Source: Caulobacter sp.
GTDB lineage: Bacteria > Pseudomonadota > Alphaproteobacteria > Caulobacterales > Caulobacteraceae
Length of the DNA: 64,000 nt
Direction: 5' to 3'
NCBI GenBank assembly: GCA_017745235.1
Contig: JAGHZU010000017.1
Location: 1 to 64,000, forward strand
Below the pieces are notes generated by a model. That model was given only the letters and a program-made list of their open reading frames with translations. It had not been told where the DNA came from and made no database searches. Positions 9,301 through 18,327 of this stretch are shown piece by piece (the first letter of the stretch is position 1; each line of letters starts with the position of its first letter). The translations under genes and the position numbers were made by a program.

Positions 9301-10518
9301 CTACCGCAACGCCGCTTGGCCCAACTCGGTGACACCGGACAGAAGGCCGGCCATCAGCAGGCCCACCAGCCCCCCCAGGATGACGATCAGCACCGGTCCC
9401 AGCAGGCGGGCGCCGGCGTCGATGCGCTTGAGGGCGGCCTCTTCCTCCAGCCGGCCCGAGCGCGCCAGCATCGGGCCCAGGGCGCCGGTCGCCTCGCCCA
9501 CTGCGGCCATGCGGGTGATGGCTCCCGGGAACCCCGCTACGCCCTGCAAAGCGACGGAAAGCGAGTGACCCTGGCGCACGGCCGTGGCGACCGGCTCCAG
9601 CTTGCGGCGCGAGACGTCCGAATTGACCCCGCGAATGGCCAGACGCAGCGCGTCGGTCATCGGCGCGCCAGAGGCCAGCATGCCGCCCAGGGCGATGGCG
9701 AAACCGCCGAAGGTCAGCGCCGACATTAGTTTGCGAGACGGACCATTGTGCAAAAACCGGTCGACCGGTCCAACGAGCAGACCTGCCCGCCCCGCGGTGA
9801 TCAGGCCCACGACCACGACGGCGATCAGCCCCAGCAGCACGGGCATCTCGGCGCGCAGAATGTCGCTGACGGTGATCAGGGAACCCAGGATCAAGGGCCG
9901 CTCGCCGCCGCTGTCGTCGACCAGCGGCGCAAGCGTCGGCACCACCAGCAACAGGATCATCAAGGCGGCGGCGATCGTGCTGACCAGCACGAATATCGGA
10001 TAGGAGAGCGCAGAGACCAGTTGCTCGCGCAGCTTGATCCGTCCCTCCAGAAGTTCGCCCGCGCGGCGCAGGCCGCCGGGCAGGTCGCCAGCCGCCTCCC
10101 CGGCGGCGATCAGGGCCGCGACGAAGGCGTTGGCCTGGCCCATGCAGGCGGCGAAGGCCTGGTCAACCGCATCGCCGCCGCCGATCCGGACGGTCAGCTC
10201 GCGGCAGATCTCTCGCATGGCCGAACGCTCGCTGCGCGCGCCCAGGATGCCCAGGGCCGAACGGATGTCCGCCCCCGCCGCCAGAAGGTCGGCCAGAGTG
10301 GTCAGAAGCTCGGCCGTCTCGCGGTCGTTCAGGGCGCGGGCCGAGCCTTTCTTTCGGCGAACCGCGCCGGCCGCGGGACGGATGCGCATCGGCGTCAGGC
10401 CGTCCCGCAGCAGGCGCTCGTAGGCGGCCGCCTCAGTGGAGGCGGCGATGCTGGCGCGCACCCGCCGGCCAGAAGCGTCCAGGCCCACATAGTCGAAGCT
10501 GCGCTCAGGCTCAGCCAT
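9301..10518 (-). CDS. gspF: Type II secretion inner-membrane protein GspF
   Basis: A 405-residue platform protein of the type II secretion system. It begins with FDYVGLDASGRRVRASIAAS, the usual GspF/PilC N-terminus, and contains two T2SSF repeats (around residues 65-190 and 270-395) with hydrophobic segments near 170-195, 215-240 and 375-400. ATG 10518 overlaps the stop of gspE by 8 bases, indicating translational coupling. It is the last gene of the operon. GspF anchors the ATPase GspE to the inner membrane. Confidence 0.93.
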   Translation of the reverse strand: MAEPERSFDYVGLDASGRRVRASIAASTEAAAYERLLRDGLTPMRIRPAAGAVRRKKGSARALNDRETAELLTTLADLLAAGADIRSALGILGARSERSAMREICRELTVRIGGGDAVDQAFAACMGQANAFVAALIAAGEAAGDLPGGLRRAGELLEGRIKLREQLVSALSYPIFVLVSTIAAALMILLLVVPTLAPLVDDSGGERPLILGSLITVSDILRAEMPVLLGLIAVVVVGLITAGRAGLLVGPVDRFLHNGPSRKLMSALTFGGFAIALGGMLASGAPMTDALRLAIRGVNSDVSRRKLEPVATAVRQGHSLSVALQGVAGFPGAITRMAAVGEATGALGPMLARSGRLEEEAALKRIDAGARLLGPVLIVILGGLVGLLMAGLLSGVTELGQAALR

Positions 10519-12205
10519 GGACCGCCGCCAGCACTTCCTCCAGCGAGCTTTCACCCCGTTCCACGCGTGAAAGGCCGTCCGAGAGCATGTTTTCCAGACC
10601 CAGGTCCTGCGCCAGCGCGGCCAACTCCCCGGCCGAAGCCTGGTCGGCCAAGGCTCTTTGCAGGCGATCATCAGCCAGGAAGGCCTCGCTGACCGGGACC
10701 CGTCCGCGATACCCGAGGCCCTTGCAGGCCGGACACCCGACCGCACGGAAGCGGCGGACCAGGCGCCGAGTCCCAATCGCTAGGTGCTCGGCCGCGTCAT
10801 GTTCCTCGACCCGGCAGTCGGGGCACAGGCGACGAACCAGACGCTGGGCCATTGCGCCTCTGAAGCCTGCCGCCAGCTGATAAGGCTCCACCCCCATGTC
10901 GCGCAGCCGCGGAGCCACGGCCAATGCGTCGTTCGCGTGGATCGAGGCCAGGACGAGGTGGCCCGTCATCGCCGCCTGCATCGCCACCGCGGCGGTCTCG
11001 GGGTCGCGGATCTCTCCCACCAGGATCACGTCGGGATCTTGGCGCAGGAACGACCTCAGAGCCGCGGCGAAGGTCAGGCCCAGATGCGGGGCGGCCTGGG
11101 TCTGGGAAACATGCTCGAAGTGGTATTCGACCGGATCCTCGATGCTCAGCACCTTCCGGCCCGAGCCAGCAAAGGTCTGCAGCAGCGCGTAGAGCGTGGT
11201 GGTCTTGCCGCTACCCGTGGGGCCGGTCACCAGGAAGAGGCCGTGCGGCGCGCGCCCTGCACGGCGCAGAACCTCCACAGTGGGCGCCGCCAAACCCAGT
11301 CGGTCGAGGTCCAACGGCACGGCGGCACGGTCCAGGATCCGTAGCACCGCGGTTTCGCCGAACACCGTGGGCGAGGTGGCCACCCGCACGTCGATCGATC
11401 GGCCGCCGATCACGAAGCTGGTGCGCCCGTCCTGTGGCAGTCGGCGCTCGCCCAGGTTCAGATTGGCGATGACCTTGATCCGCGACACCGCGGGCGCAGC
11501 CAGGTCCGCGGCCGCCACCTGATGCTCGATCATCCGCCCGTCCACGCGCAAACGGATAAGCAGGTCGTTGCGACGAGGCTCGAAGTGAATGTCCGAAGCC
11601 CCCAGCGCCAAGGCGGCCTCGAAGGCGCTGGCCACCAATCGAGCGCCTGCGCCTTCGGACACGCCGTCGGCCACCTGGTCGATTTCGCGCTCCAGCCGCC
11701 GCTCGTCCAGCAGAGTCGCCGATCGCTCGTCCGAGGAGAACAGGGCGTCGAAGCCGCGCCGCCAGTCACCAGGGCGCGCCACCAGCAAGCTCACGGCCAG
11801 GCCCGTGGCGAACACCAACCCCGAAAGGCCCTCATTGTCCAACGGGTCGCAGACCGCGCAGAACAGCGTGCCCCGCTCTAGGCGCAAGGGCAGTATCCGG
11901 CCCCGGCGCAGATATTCCGCCGAGACCGCGAGCTGGGAGACATCGATCTCGGCTGGACGCCGCGCCGGGTCCCAAATCTCGCAACCCGACACCGCGGCAT
12001 AGGCGGCCACGAGGTCTTCGTCGGACAATGCGCCCAGCTGGTTGAGCACCTGCTCGACCGGCTGGCCCGTGCGCCCCGCAACCAGTTCAGCGCGCGCCAG
12101 GGCCGCAGCGTCGACGCGTTGACCCTCGACGAGGGACTCGATCAAGGCCTGCCGCTGTTCGCGGCCCGGATCCGCGCCGCGCAGGCGGGTCAAACGCTCG
12201 GCCAC
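10511..12205 (-). CDS. gspE: Type II secretion ATPase GspE
   Basis: A protein of about 564 residues that powers pseudopilus assembly at the cytoplasmic face. The N-terminal GspE_N domain is followed by the ATPase with Walker A GPTGSGKTTT, the Asp box SIEDPVEY, Walker B VILVGEIRDPETA and the His box GHLVLASIHANDA. A CPDC...CPAC tetracysteine zinc motif, typical of GspE, is present. The GTG at 12205 is proposed; upstream in-frame sequence (to 12802) is a shadow of the prepilin peptidase gene. It overlaps that gene's end by 16 bases and gspF by 8. Confidence 0.94.
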   Translation of the reverse strand: MAERLTRLRGADPGREQRQALIESLVEGQRVDAAALARAELVAGRTGQPVEQVLNQLGALSDEDLVAAYAAVSGCEIWDPARRPAEIDVSQLAVSAEYLRRGRILPLRLERGTLFCAVCDPLDNEGLSGLVFATGLAVSLLVARPGDWRRGFDALFSSDERSATLLDERRLEREIDQVADGVSEGAGARLVASAFEAALALGASDIHFEPRRNDLLIRLRVDGRMIEHQVAAADLAAPAVSRIKVIANLNLGERRLPQDGRTSFVIGGRSIDVRVATSPTVFGETAVLRILDRAAVPLDLDRLGLAAPTVEVLRRAGRAPHGLFLVTGPTGSGKTTTLYALLQTFAGSGRKVLSIEDPVEYHFEHVSQTQAAPHLGLTFAAALRSFLRQDPDVILVGEIRDPETAAVAMQAAMTGHLVLASIHANDALAVAPRLRDMGVEPYQLAAGFRGAMAQRLVRRLCPDCRVEEHDAAEHLAIGTRRLVRRFRAVGCPACKGLGYRGRVPVSEAFLADDRLQRALADQASAGELAALAQDLGLENMLSDGLSRVERGESSLEEVLAAVHG

Positions 12206-12930
12206 AGGCCCGCCTCCATCGCCAGTCCCACCGACCACGCCGCCGCGGCGATAGCTGGCCCGAAAGCCAGCCGACCATCCTTCGGCTTGGCCACCGCCAT
12301 CGCGACCAGTCCGAACACCCCCGCCGCGGCCATCATCCAGGGCGTGGCCGGCCCCAGCCAGATGGCAAGCGCCGCGATCAGCTTCACGTCTCCTAGCCCC
12401 AGGGCGTCTCGCCCACGCAGACGCCGGAAACCTTCCCGCAACAGCCATAGGCCCGCGAGTGTCGCAGCCCCGATCCCCACGCCGAGACCCAAGTCGAAGG
12501 GCGAACGCATAGCCGCCAGCGCCACAGCCATCACCACGACCAGCAAGGTGAGAACATCTGGCAGGCGGCGCGTGCTGGCGTCCACCAGCGCCGAAGCCAG
12601 TAGTGCAAGCCCCAGAACCGCCAAGGGCAGGGCGCGAACGGGGTCCGCGATCGCGAAGGCCGAGCCCGCCGCCAGGACGCCCAGCGCCTCGCCGACGAAA
12701 TGGATGCGAGCGATCGGCGCCGCGCAGTAGGCGCAGGCGCCCCGCTGGAACACGAACGACACCAACGGCACCGTCCGGGCGAAGCCCAGCGTGCGACCGC
12801 ACCCGTCGCAGCGCGATCCGCCCGTCAGCGCCTGCTCGCCGCGGGTGGCGCGCACGGCGACCGTCGCGCCGCAGCTGCCGGCGGCGGCGCCCGCCATCAA
12901 TCCCAAAGCCAGCAGGCCGGGCGCGATCAT
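12190..12930 (-). CDS. gspO: Prepilin peptidase (GspO/PilD, A24 family)
   Basis: A 246-residue polytopic inner-membrane protease that cleaves and N-methylates pseudopilins. The N-terminal methylase part retains the zinc CxxC pairs (CDGC and CAYC, residues about 41-69). The two catalytic aspartates lie in LVDASTRRLPD and GLGDVKLIAAL. Multiple hydrophobic segments fit the family. It starts at ATG 12930 overlapping the gspG stop (ATGA-type overlap), so the peptidase is made together with its substrates GspG, I, J and K. Confidence 0.92.
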   Translation of the reverse strand: MIAPGLLALGLMAGAAAGSCGATVAVRATRGEQALTGGSRCDGCGRTLGFARTVPLVSFVFQRGACAYCAAPIARIHFVGEALGVLAAGSAFAIADPVRALPLAVLGLALLASALVDASTRRLPDVLTLLVVVMAVALAAMRSPFDLGLGVGIGAATLAGLWLLREGFRRLRGRDALGLGDVKLIAALAIWLGPATPWMMAAAGVFGLVAMAVAKPKDGRLAFGPAIAAAAWSVGLAMEAGLWPSV

Positions 12931-13373
12931 TGGCCCGCCCGCAGATCCCGCTTGAGGCCCGAGCCGCCTGGCTTGCCGTCGGCCCCGTAGCTCATCACCA
13001 CAGGATCTTCGCCTTCCTGCGGCGGGTGGTAGACGATCGGCCTGCCCCAGGGGTCGAGCGTCGCCTTGGTCGTCTTGAGATACGGCCCCGTCCAGGCCGA
13101 TGTGTCGGCCGGCTCGGTCACCAAGGCGGCCAGGCCTTCGCTCTCGCTCGGATAGCGGCCGACGTCGTCGTGGAAGGCCTCAACGGCCGAGGCCACTGTG
13201 TCCAGCTGCAACTGGGCCGCCTTGACCCGAGACCGCCCCAGCTGACCCATCAGGGCAGGGGTGAGGACGGCCGCGATCAGGCCGATGATCGCAATCACCA
13301 CCAGCATCTCGGTGAGGGTGTAACCCTCGTCGGCCGTCAGCCGCGGCTCGTCGGCGCGAAGGCTCTTGCGCAT
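12927..13373 (-). CDS. gspG: Type II secretion major pseudopilin GspG
   Basis: A 148-residue prepilin. The leader ends DEG and the mature part starts YTLTEMLVVIAIIGLIAAVL, with Glu at +5 and the hydrophobic helix used for pseudopilus packing. The C-terminal domain has SESEGLAALVTEP, DPWGRPIVYHPP and SYGADGKPGG, the calcium-binding GspG signature. Position +1 is Tyr instead of the usual Phe, a conservative change. It overlaps gspK by 37 bases and gspO by 4. Confidence 0.93.
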   Translation of the reverse strand: MRKSLRADEPRLTADEGYTLTEMLVVIAIIGLIAAVLTPALMGQLGRSRVKAAQLQLDTVASAVEAFHDDVGRYPSESEGLAALVTEPADTSAWTGPYLKTTKATLDPWGRPIVYHPPQEGEDPVVMSYGADGKPGGSGLKRDLRAGQ

Positions 13374-13993
13374 GTCCCCCCCTCTTCATTCACACGATAG
13401 AACCGACGCCAGATGACGGCGACGGGTTGTTCCCGCTGGCCGGTAAATCGCACGACCCGCTCGTCCGTCCAACCGCCCTGGCCTCTTGCCGTCAAGCGCC
13501 AGACCTGTCCTGCCAGCGGCCGATCAATAGGCGTCGAGCTGCCGAGCGTGGCCGCCCTGCCCAGGAAGGACACCAGGCGCGGACCGCAGATTTTCCACAC
13601 GTCGCCCGAATCCGCGGCCGCGATCTCCGCCGGCGATCGGGGACGATCGGCCGCACGCAGCCAGCTCGATAGCCTCGACGGGTCGGCCGCGCCCAGACGC
13701 CGCAGGAGATCGAGATCGTCGGCGGCTACGGCGGCCGACAACTTGTCCCCCTCCAGCTCGACCAAGACGCTCCCGGAACGCTCGTTGCGCCCCAGGGCCA
13801 TGGCCGCCTTCTCCTGGTCGCCCGCCAAAGCCAGCTCGACTTGGGCGCGTCCGAAGTCGGCGCGGGCGGCGCGCAGCGAAGCCGTCCCGCGGACGGTCAG
13901 AGCCGCCGCGACCAAAGCGACCGCCAGCGTAACGGCCATGGCCGCGCCGCTGACATAGCCGGCCTCGTCAACGGGGAGGCGGGACGAGGCCAC
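13337..13993 (-). CDS. gspK: Probable minor pseudopilin GspK-like
   Basis: A 218-residue protein starting at GTG 13993. The N-terminus VDEAGYVSGAAMAVTLAVALVAAAL resembles a prepilin leader and helix, but there is no Glu at +5, which fits GspK, the pseudopilin known to lack it. The conserved DLLRRLGAADPSRLSSWLRA stretch fits the helical GspK/comEA-like domain. It is shorter than typical GspK (about 300 residues). The assignment rests on position between gspD and gspG and on the pilin helix, not on a strong full-length match. It overlaps gspD by 26 bases. Confidence 0.7.
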   Translation of the reverse strand: MASSRLPVDEAGYVSGAAMAVTLAVALVAAALTVRGTASLRAARADFGRAQVELALAGDQEKAAMALGRNERSGSVLVELEGDKLSAAVAADDLDLLRRLGAADPSRLSSWLRAADRPRSPAEIAAADSGDVWKICGPRLVSFLGRAATLGSSTPIDRPLAGQVWRLTARGQGGWTDERVVRFTGQREQPVAVIWRRFYRVNEEGGTCARAFAPTSRG

Positions 13994-15917
13994 GGTTCTT
14001 GATTTCGGGCAGGTCGGAAAGCAGGCCGCCCATAGCGCTGTCGGCGCCGGCGCGATCGGGCACGATGCGGGCCGTCAGCAGGACGATCAGTTCGGTGCGC
14101 GAACTCTCTCGCGTATCGGAACGGAAAAGCACGCCCAGCCCGGGAATTTTGCTCAGGCCCGGCGTGCCGCTGCCGTTCTGGGTCCGACTACGGCTGATGA
14201 GTCCGCCCAGAGCGACCACCGCGCCGCTGTCCAGGACCAGGGTGCTTTCGAACTTACGTTGCTGGATCGTTGGCGAATCGATGCCCGAGGTCAGGGTCTT
14301 GGCGACCGAACTGACCTCCTGGGTCACTTCCAGCACCACGCGGTTGTCGCCTGTGACGCGCGGCGTCACGTTCAGGATCACACCGGTGTTGCGATAGTCG
14401 ACGGTGTTGATCAGAGCGGCCGTGCCGCTGGAGGTGTTTTGGGCGCTCTGCGTGACCACGGGCACCTGGTCGCCGATCTGCAGCTTGGCGGCGTGGTTGT
14501 CGAGGGTGACGATCTTGGGCGCCGAAACCACTTCGACGTCGGTCTTCGACCCCAGGGCCGAGATCGCCGCGCTAATGTCCTTCGACAGATAGGTCACCGA
14601 AAAGCCGGGGAATGACGGGCCTACCGCACCCTTGTCGTTGTACACCGAACCGACGCCCAACTTGCCGCCGTCACCGACGGCCTTCCAATCGACCCCGTAT
14701 TTCAGGTCGTTGCCCAGGCGCACCTCAAGGATGGAGGCCTCGATCAACACCTGGGCGACCGGCCGGTCAATCTCTCCAAGGATGCGCTGGATCTGCGCCC
14801 AACGCGATGGGGAGGCCGAAATCAGGAGCGAATTCGAACTCTTGCTGATACCGATCCGGACCTCGTCGTCGCCCTCGCCGCCCGACCAGCCGGAGTTGCC
14901 CGAACCGGTCGAAGCAGAGGCGGAGACCGCCCCGCTGCTCGTCGAGCCGCTCTGACCATCCGCCGCCACGGGCGCGTCGACAGCGCGGCCGCTGGCGCTG
15001 GCGCTGTCGCCCCGCCCCGAAATCACCGAACCTAGCGTCGCGCCCAGGTCTTCGGCCGAGACGCTTCGCGGACGATAGACATGCAGCGGGGAGGCGTTCT
15101 CGCGGCCGGCGGTGTCCAGGCGGGCGATCCAGCGCCCGACCTCGTCGAGCGCCTGGCTGGTGCGCGCGAAGACGATCAGGCCGTTGAGCCGCCGAAGCGG
15201 CACGACCGTCACCGTGCTCATGCCGCCAGCCTGCAACAGCCGATCGACTTCCGTCGCCACCGTGGCGACCGGCGCCTGGTTCAGGTCGAACCACCGCAGG
15301 CGCGAACCTTCGAAAGCGCTGCGATCAAGAACCTTGATCGTCTCCTGGGCCGATTCCAGTTCCGCCCCGATGCCGCCCAGGATCAGCAAGCCCTGTTTGT
15401 CGTTGGCGTAGAGCACAGTGTTGGCCGGGGCCATCGCTTCCAAGGCTTTGGCCACCTCGGTCGGCGAGACGTAGGACAAGGGCACGGCCACCACGTCATA
15501 GCCTGCGCGGCGACCTGCCCCATCGGCGATGCTGCGCACCCCCGACCCCACCCCGGCCTTGGATCGCGGCAGAACCTTCACCGTCTCGCCGTCGCGCACC
15601 AGGGCCACGTCGTTGGCCGCCAGCGCGGTCTCGATCGCGTCGAACAACTGGGTCCGCGTCAGCCGCTGGTCGATGCGAAACGACATCTTGCCGTTCACGC
15701 CGGGGTCGATCGCGTAGGTCAGGCCCAAGGCGTTGCCCAGCACTTCCTCGACCACCTGGGCTATGTCGGCCTCACGGAAGACGAACGTATAGGCTTCGGC
15801 GCGCGGCGAGGCCGCCGCCCGGGGCTGGACCGCCGCCGAAGCGGGCATGAGGCCGCCGACGGCGCAAAGGAGCGCCAAGCCACCGGCCAGAGCACGGGAA
15901 TAACGACAAATCACCAC
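13968..15917 (-). CDS. gspD: Type II secretion outer-membrane secretin GspD
   Basis: A protein of about 649 residues forming the outer-membrane channel. After a signal peptide (ALAGGLALLCAVGGLMPASA) there is the N0 domain (YTFVFREADIAQVVEEVLG), N1-N3 repeats, a Ser/Gly-rich insert near residues 330-370, and the secretin core with QVLIEASILEVRL, the VVSAPKIVTLDNHAAKLQIGD region and the C-terminal VALGGLISR...PGLSKIPGLGVLFRS signature. The start is one of two adjacent GTG codons (15917 or 15914), 7-10 bases after gspC. The secretin is longer in frame to 16349, but that portion is a shadow of gspC. Confidence 0.94.
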   Translation of the reverse strand: MVICRYSRALAGGLALLCAVGGLMPASAAVQPRAAASPRAEAYTFVFREADIAQVVEEVLGNALGLTYAIDPGVNGKMSFRIDQRLTRTQLFDAIETALAANDVALVRDGETVKVLPRSKAGVGSGVRSIADGAGRRAGYDVVAVPLSYVSPTEVAKALEAMAPANTVLYANDKQGLLILGGIGAELESAQETIKVLDRSAFEGSRLRWFDLNQAPVATVATEVDRLLQAGGMSTVTVVPLRRLNGLIVFARTSQALDEVGRWIARLDTAGRENASPLHVYRPRSVSAEDLGATLGSVISGRGDSASASGRAVDAPVAADGQSGSTSSGAVSASASTGSGNSGWSGGEGDDEVRIGISKSSNSLLISASPSRWAQIQRILGEIDRPVAQVLIEASILEVRLGNDLKYGVDWKAVGDGGKLGVGSVYNDKGAVGPSFPGFSVTYLSKDISAAISALGSKTDVEVVSAPKIVTLDNHAAKLQIGDQVPVVTQSAQNTSSGTAALINTVDYRNTGVILNVTPRVTGDNRVVLEVTQEVSSVAKTLTSGIDSPTIQQRKFESTLVLDSGAVVALGGLISRSRTQNGSGTPGLSKIPGLGVLFRSDTRESSRTELIVLLTARIVPDRAGADSAMGGLLSDLPEIKNRGLVPPPR

Positions 15918-15924
15918 GATAAAC

Positions 15925-16446
15925 TCACGATCTGGGCGTCGGCGCGCTGGCGGGCGGCGGAGGCATTCTGAAGCCGGACGGCGGAGCGTCCTGCGTCGGC
16001 GCCTGGACGGCGGGAACCTGGCCCAGGACCACCTCAGCCGAACCATTGGAGGTGTCGACAGTGATCTTGCCGTCGCCGACCTCGACCAAGGTGACACCAT
16101 TGCGCGTCTCGCCCATGGCCAGCCATTCAGCAGGCTTGCCGTCCATGGAGAGCAAGGCGGCGATACGAGTCGGGGTTCTCGCCACCCCATCCAGGCGCAG
16201 AGCCGGCGCAGGCCCTCCGGCCCCGGGAATCGAAAACAGGGGCGCGGCCAAGGCCCGCGCCAGGCCCGCGCTTTGAGCGCGCGCCGGGGCGGGCCGGACG
16301 CGCAAGGTGGGGAACTTCGCCGCAGTCTCGGCGATGGCGTTCTGCGCAAAACCTGGGCCGCCGGCTGCGGCCCAGGCCCCAGCGCCCAGGACCAGTCCGC
16401 CGGCGGCGGCTCCGGCGAAGATCAACGAGGCGCGGCGGTCCAGCAA
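15925..16446 (-). CDS. gspC: Probable type II secretion protein GspC
   Basis: A 173-residue inner-membrane protein starting at TTG 16446. One N-terminal transmembrane segment (LIFAGAAAGGLVLGAGAWAA) precedes an Ala/Pro-rich linker and a small beta domain (PLFSIPGAG...LRLDGVARTPTRIAALLSMDG...WLAMGETRNGVTLVEVGDG), which fits the homology region of GspC that contacts the secretin. No PDZ domain is present. It ends in a Pro-rich tail. Identity is supported by topology and by its place immediately before gspD. It overlaps the preceding gene by 25 bases. Confidence 0.72.
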   Translation of the reverse strand: MLDRRASLIFAGAAAGGLVLGAGAWAAAGGPGFAQNAIAETAAKFPTLRVRPAPARAQSAGLARALAAPLFSIPGAGGPAPALRLDGVARTPTRIAALLSMDGKPAEWLAMGETRNGVTLVEVGDGKITVDTSNGSAEVVLGQVPAVQAPTQDAPPSGFRMPPPPASAPTPRS

Positions 16447-16949
16447 TAGAAGCGTCCGGAAAACTGGAGAGAGACCAAATGGTCATGGGGGCGAAGCTCT
16501 ACGACATCGGCGTAGAGCAACGGCTGCGAGCGCGACAGGGCGTCAAGGGCCGACAGCATCGGGGCATACTCGCCTTCCGCCTCGATGCGGACCGACACGG
16601 GTGCGATGCGTTCCAGATCGGCAGGGGCCGAAGGCGTTAGCTGAACCCTGGCGGGCTGCCCGGGCGTCACGGTCGCCAGAGCGCTGAACCGCTGGCGGAC
16701 CGGCTCCAGTTGAGCGGGGGCTACGCCGGCGCAAACCGAGCCAGGCGGATAGTCGTGGCTGCCGCCCCGGCGCCGCAACAGCGCCTGCGCCCGTTCGGCC
16801 TGGCCATCGAGCACGTTCAAGCGATCCTTCAGGTCGGCGGGCCGCGCCAACACCGACAGCCCAGCCCCGAACAACAGCGCGCAACTGGCTCCCGTCAGCA
16901 CGGCGCCCAGCGTCATCAGGGGGCCCTGGGTCATACCGGGCGTCATCAT
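16422..16949 (-). CDS. gspM: Probable type II secretion protein GspM
   Basis: A 175-residue protein with one N-terminal membrane segment (LMTLGAVLTGASCALLFGAGLSVLA), a helical stretch (LKDRLNVLDGQAERAQALLRR) and a C-terminal ferredoxin-like part with PVSVRIEAEGEYAPMLSALDALSRSQPLLYADVVELRPH. That arrangement matches the GspM/PilO-type assembly proteins (GspMb-like). The ATG at 16949 overlaps the stop of the upstream gene (ATGA), which decides it over a start at 17009. Confidence 0.72.
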   Translation of the reverse strand: MMTPGMTQGPLMTLGAVLTGASCALLFGAGLSVLARPADLKDRLNVLDGQAERAQALLRRRGGSHDYPPGSVCAGVAPAQLEPVRQRFSALATVTPGQPARVQLTPSAPADLERIAPVSVRIEAEGEYAPMLSALDALSRSQPLLYADVVELRPHDHLVSLQFSGRFYCWTAAPR

Positions 16950-17761
16950 CGACCTCCCAGGGGGGCGGCCGAAACCGGCGCCGTGCGCGGTGCCGGCCCC
17001 ACGCCCCACAGCCAGACGCGCCGACGCAACGGCTTGGGCGATCTGGCCACCATGCGATCGGTCGCGACGAACGGCGCGACCTCCCCCCTCGCCTCGACGG
17101 CCATCAAGCCCTTCTCCCAGCGCCAGGCTTCGATGCGCGCATCCGGCGCCCGCGCCGCCGACGCCCAGGCCAAGTCGTTCAGCGCCACGCCCAGAGACTC
17201 GCCACGGTCAGCCTCATCCAACGCCTCCGCCTGGGCGCGCTGGGCGTTGACCGTCCTCGCCTGGCGCAGTTCGGCCCTGGCCTGGACCTCCAGCGCCTCA
17301 AGCCGGGCCTCGGCGCGTTGGCGCGACAGCCAGGCCCCGCCCAGCGAGACCGAGATCAGAGCCACCACCGCGCAGGCCGCCCCGCCAGCGATCAGCGCAT
17401 TGCGCGCCATCCTGCGCTGGTGACCGGGAGCCAGGAAAACCACGCGACAGGGGCGCCCGGCCAGGTCGATTTCGGTTTCCAGCCGATCGACCACCTCCGC
17501 TCGCCTTACGTAGAAGGCTCCGTATCGCCGGCTCTGGCCCGGCCGCCAGACTTCCGTCGCCTGGAGCCTCATGGCCACGTCGGACAAGGCGACGGGGGCG
17601 CCATGCCGCGCATCCAGTTCCGCCATGCGCCGCTGTTCCCAGGGCCAGCCGGGCGGGGCCAGGAAGGTCCGCACGAAGACCTTCGGCGGAGGCGTGGCCT
17701 CCTCCGGGGTCAGTTGGGGCGGGGGTTCGGACTGGAACCGCAACTGCGCGATCACGCTCAT
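16946..17761 (-). CDS. gspL: Probable type II secretion protein GspL-like
   Basis: A 271-residue protein placed where gspL is expected. Residues 1-120 form a cytoplasmic region without clear identity, followed by one membrane segment (LIAGGAACAVVALISVSLGGAWL), a coiled-coil-like stretch (RQRAEARLEALEVQARAEL) and a periplasmic part. This PilN/GspL-like topology fits, but the actin-like cytoplasmic domain of classical GspL (about 400 residues in total) is shortened or absent. The ATG at 17761 overlaps the gspJ stop by 4 bases. Confidence 0.62.
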   Translation of the reverse strand: MSVIAQLRFQSEPPPQLTPEEATPPPKVFVRTFLAPPGWPWEQRRMAELDARHGAPVALSDVAMRLQATEVWRPGQSRRYGAFYVRRAEVVDRLETEIDLAGRPCRVVFLAPGHQRRMARNALIAGGAACAVVALISVSLGGAWLSRQRAEARLEALEVQARAELRQARTVNAQRAQAEALDEADRGESLGVALNDLAWASAARAPDARIEAWRWEKGLMAVEARGEVAPFVATDRMVARSPKPLRRRVWLWGVGPAPRTAPVSAAPLGGR

Positions 17762-18327
17762 GGGGACACCGGCCGGCAATCGCCGGAAATGGAATCAAAG
17801 CCGCAAGTCGCCGGCTGCCGCGCCCAAACCGGTGCGACGGCTAGCGGCACGTCGCCGTCGACCAGGGCCACGGCGCGCAGCGCCACCGGACGGGGCGCGG
17901 CAGCTTGGCCCGATGGCCAGCGGGGCTGGACGCCCCTTTCATCCAGATAGACGAACCGAGCCCGGGCGCGGTCGCCTAGCGCCCGGATCATGGCCCTTCT
18001 TCCGCGTTGACGCAGAATCAGCCGCGTCTGCCCGGACGCCGAGGCCAGTTCGGCGCTGCATCGGTCGTCTCCGCAGTCGAAGGCCAGCGTCCGCTCGGCC
18101 CCGTCAAAGCCCGACGCCGCCTCGTCGACCACCGGACCGGCCTGGCTCATGAAACCGGCCAGATCGGTCTGGGCGCGATCCAGTCTTCCGCCGACCACGG
18201 CCTGACCGACGGCGGCGCGGCTCAACTTGCCGAACATGAAACTGGCCTGGGCGATCCCGCCGATCGCCAGCCCCACCATGACCAGCGCCGCCATGGCTTC
18301 GGCCAGGGTGTAGCCGTCGTCGCTCAT
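17758..18327 (-). CDS. gspJ: Type II secretion minor pseudopilin GspJ-like
   Basis: A 189-residue prepilin. The very short leader MSDDG is followed by YTLAEAMAALVMVGLAIGGIAQ with Glu at +5. The mature part has the GspJ-like DLAGFMSQAG region and two Cys pairs (FDCGDDRC and TCGFDSISGDC) that may form disulfides in the periplasm. The start at 18327 overlaps the gspI stop by 4 bases; a frame to 18471 lacks pilin character before this Met. GspH versus GspJ cannot be fully separated by eye, but gene order supports J. Confidence 0.75.
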   Translation of the reverse strand: MSDDGYTLAEAMAALVMVGLAIGGIAQASFMFGKLSRAAVGQAVVGGRLDRAQTDLAGFMSQAGPVVDEAASGFDGAERTLAFDCGDDRCSAELASASGQTRLILRQRGRRAMIRALGDRARARFVYLDERGVQPRWPSGQAAAPRPVALRAVALVDGDVPLAVAPVWARQPATCGFDSISGDCRPVSP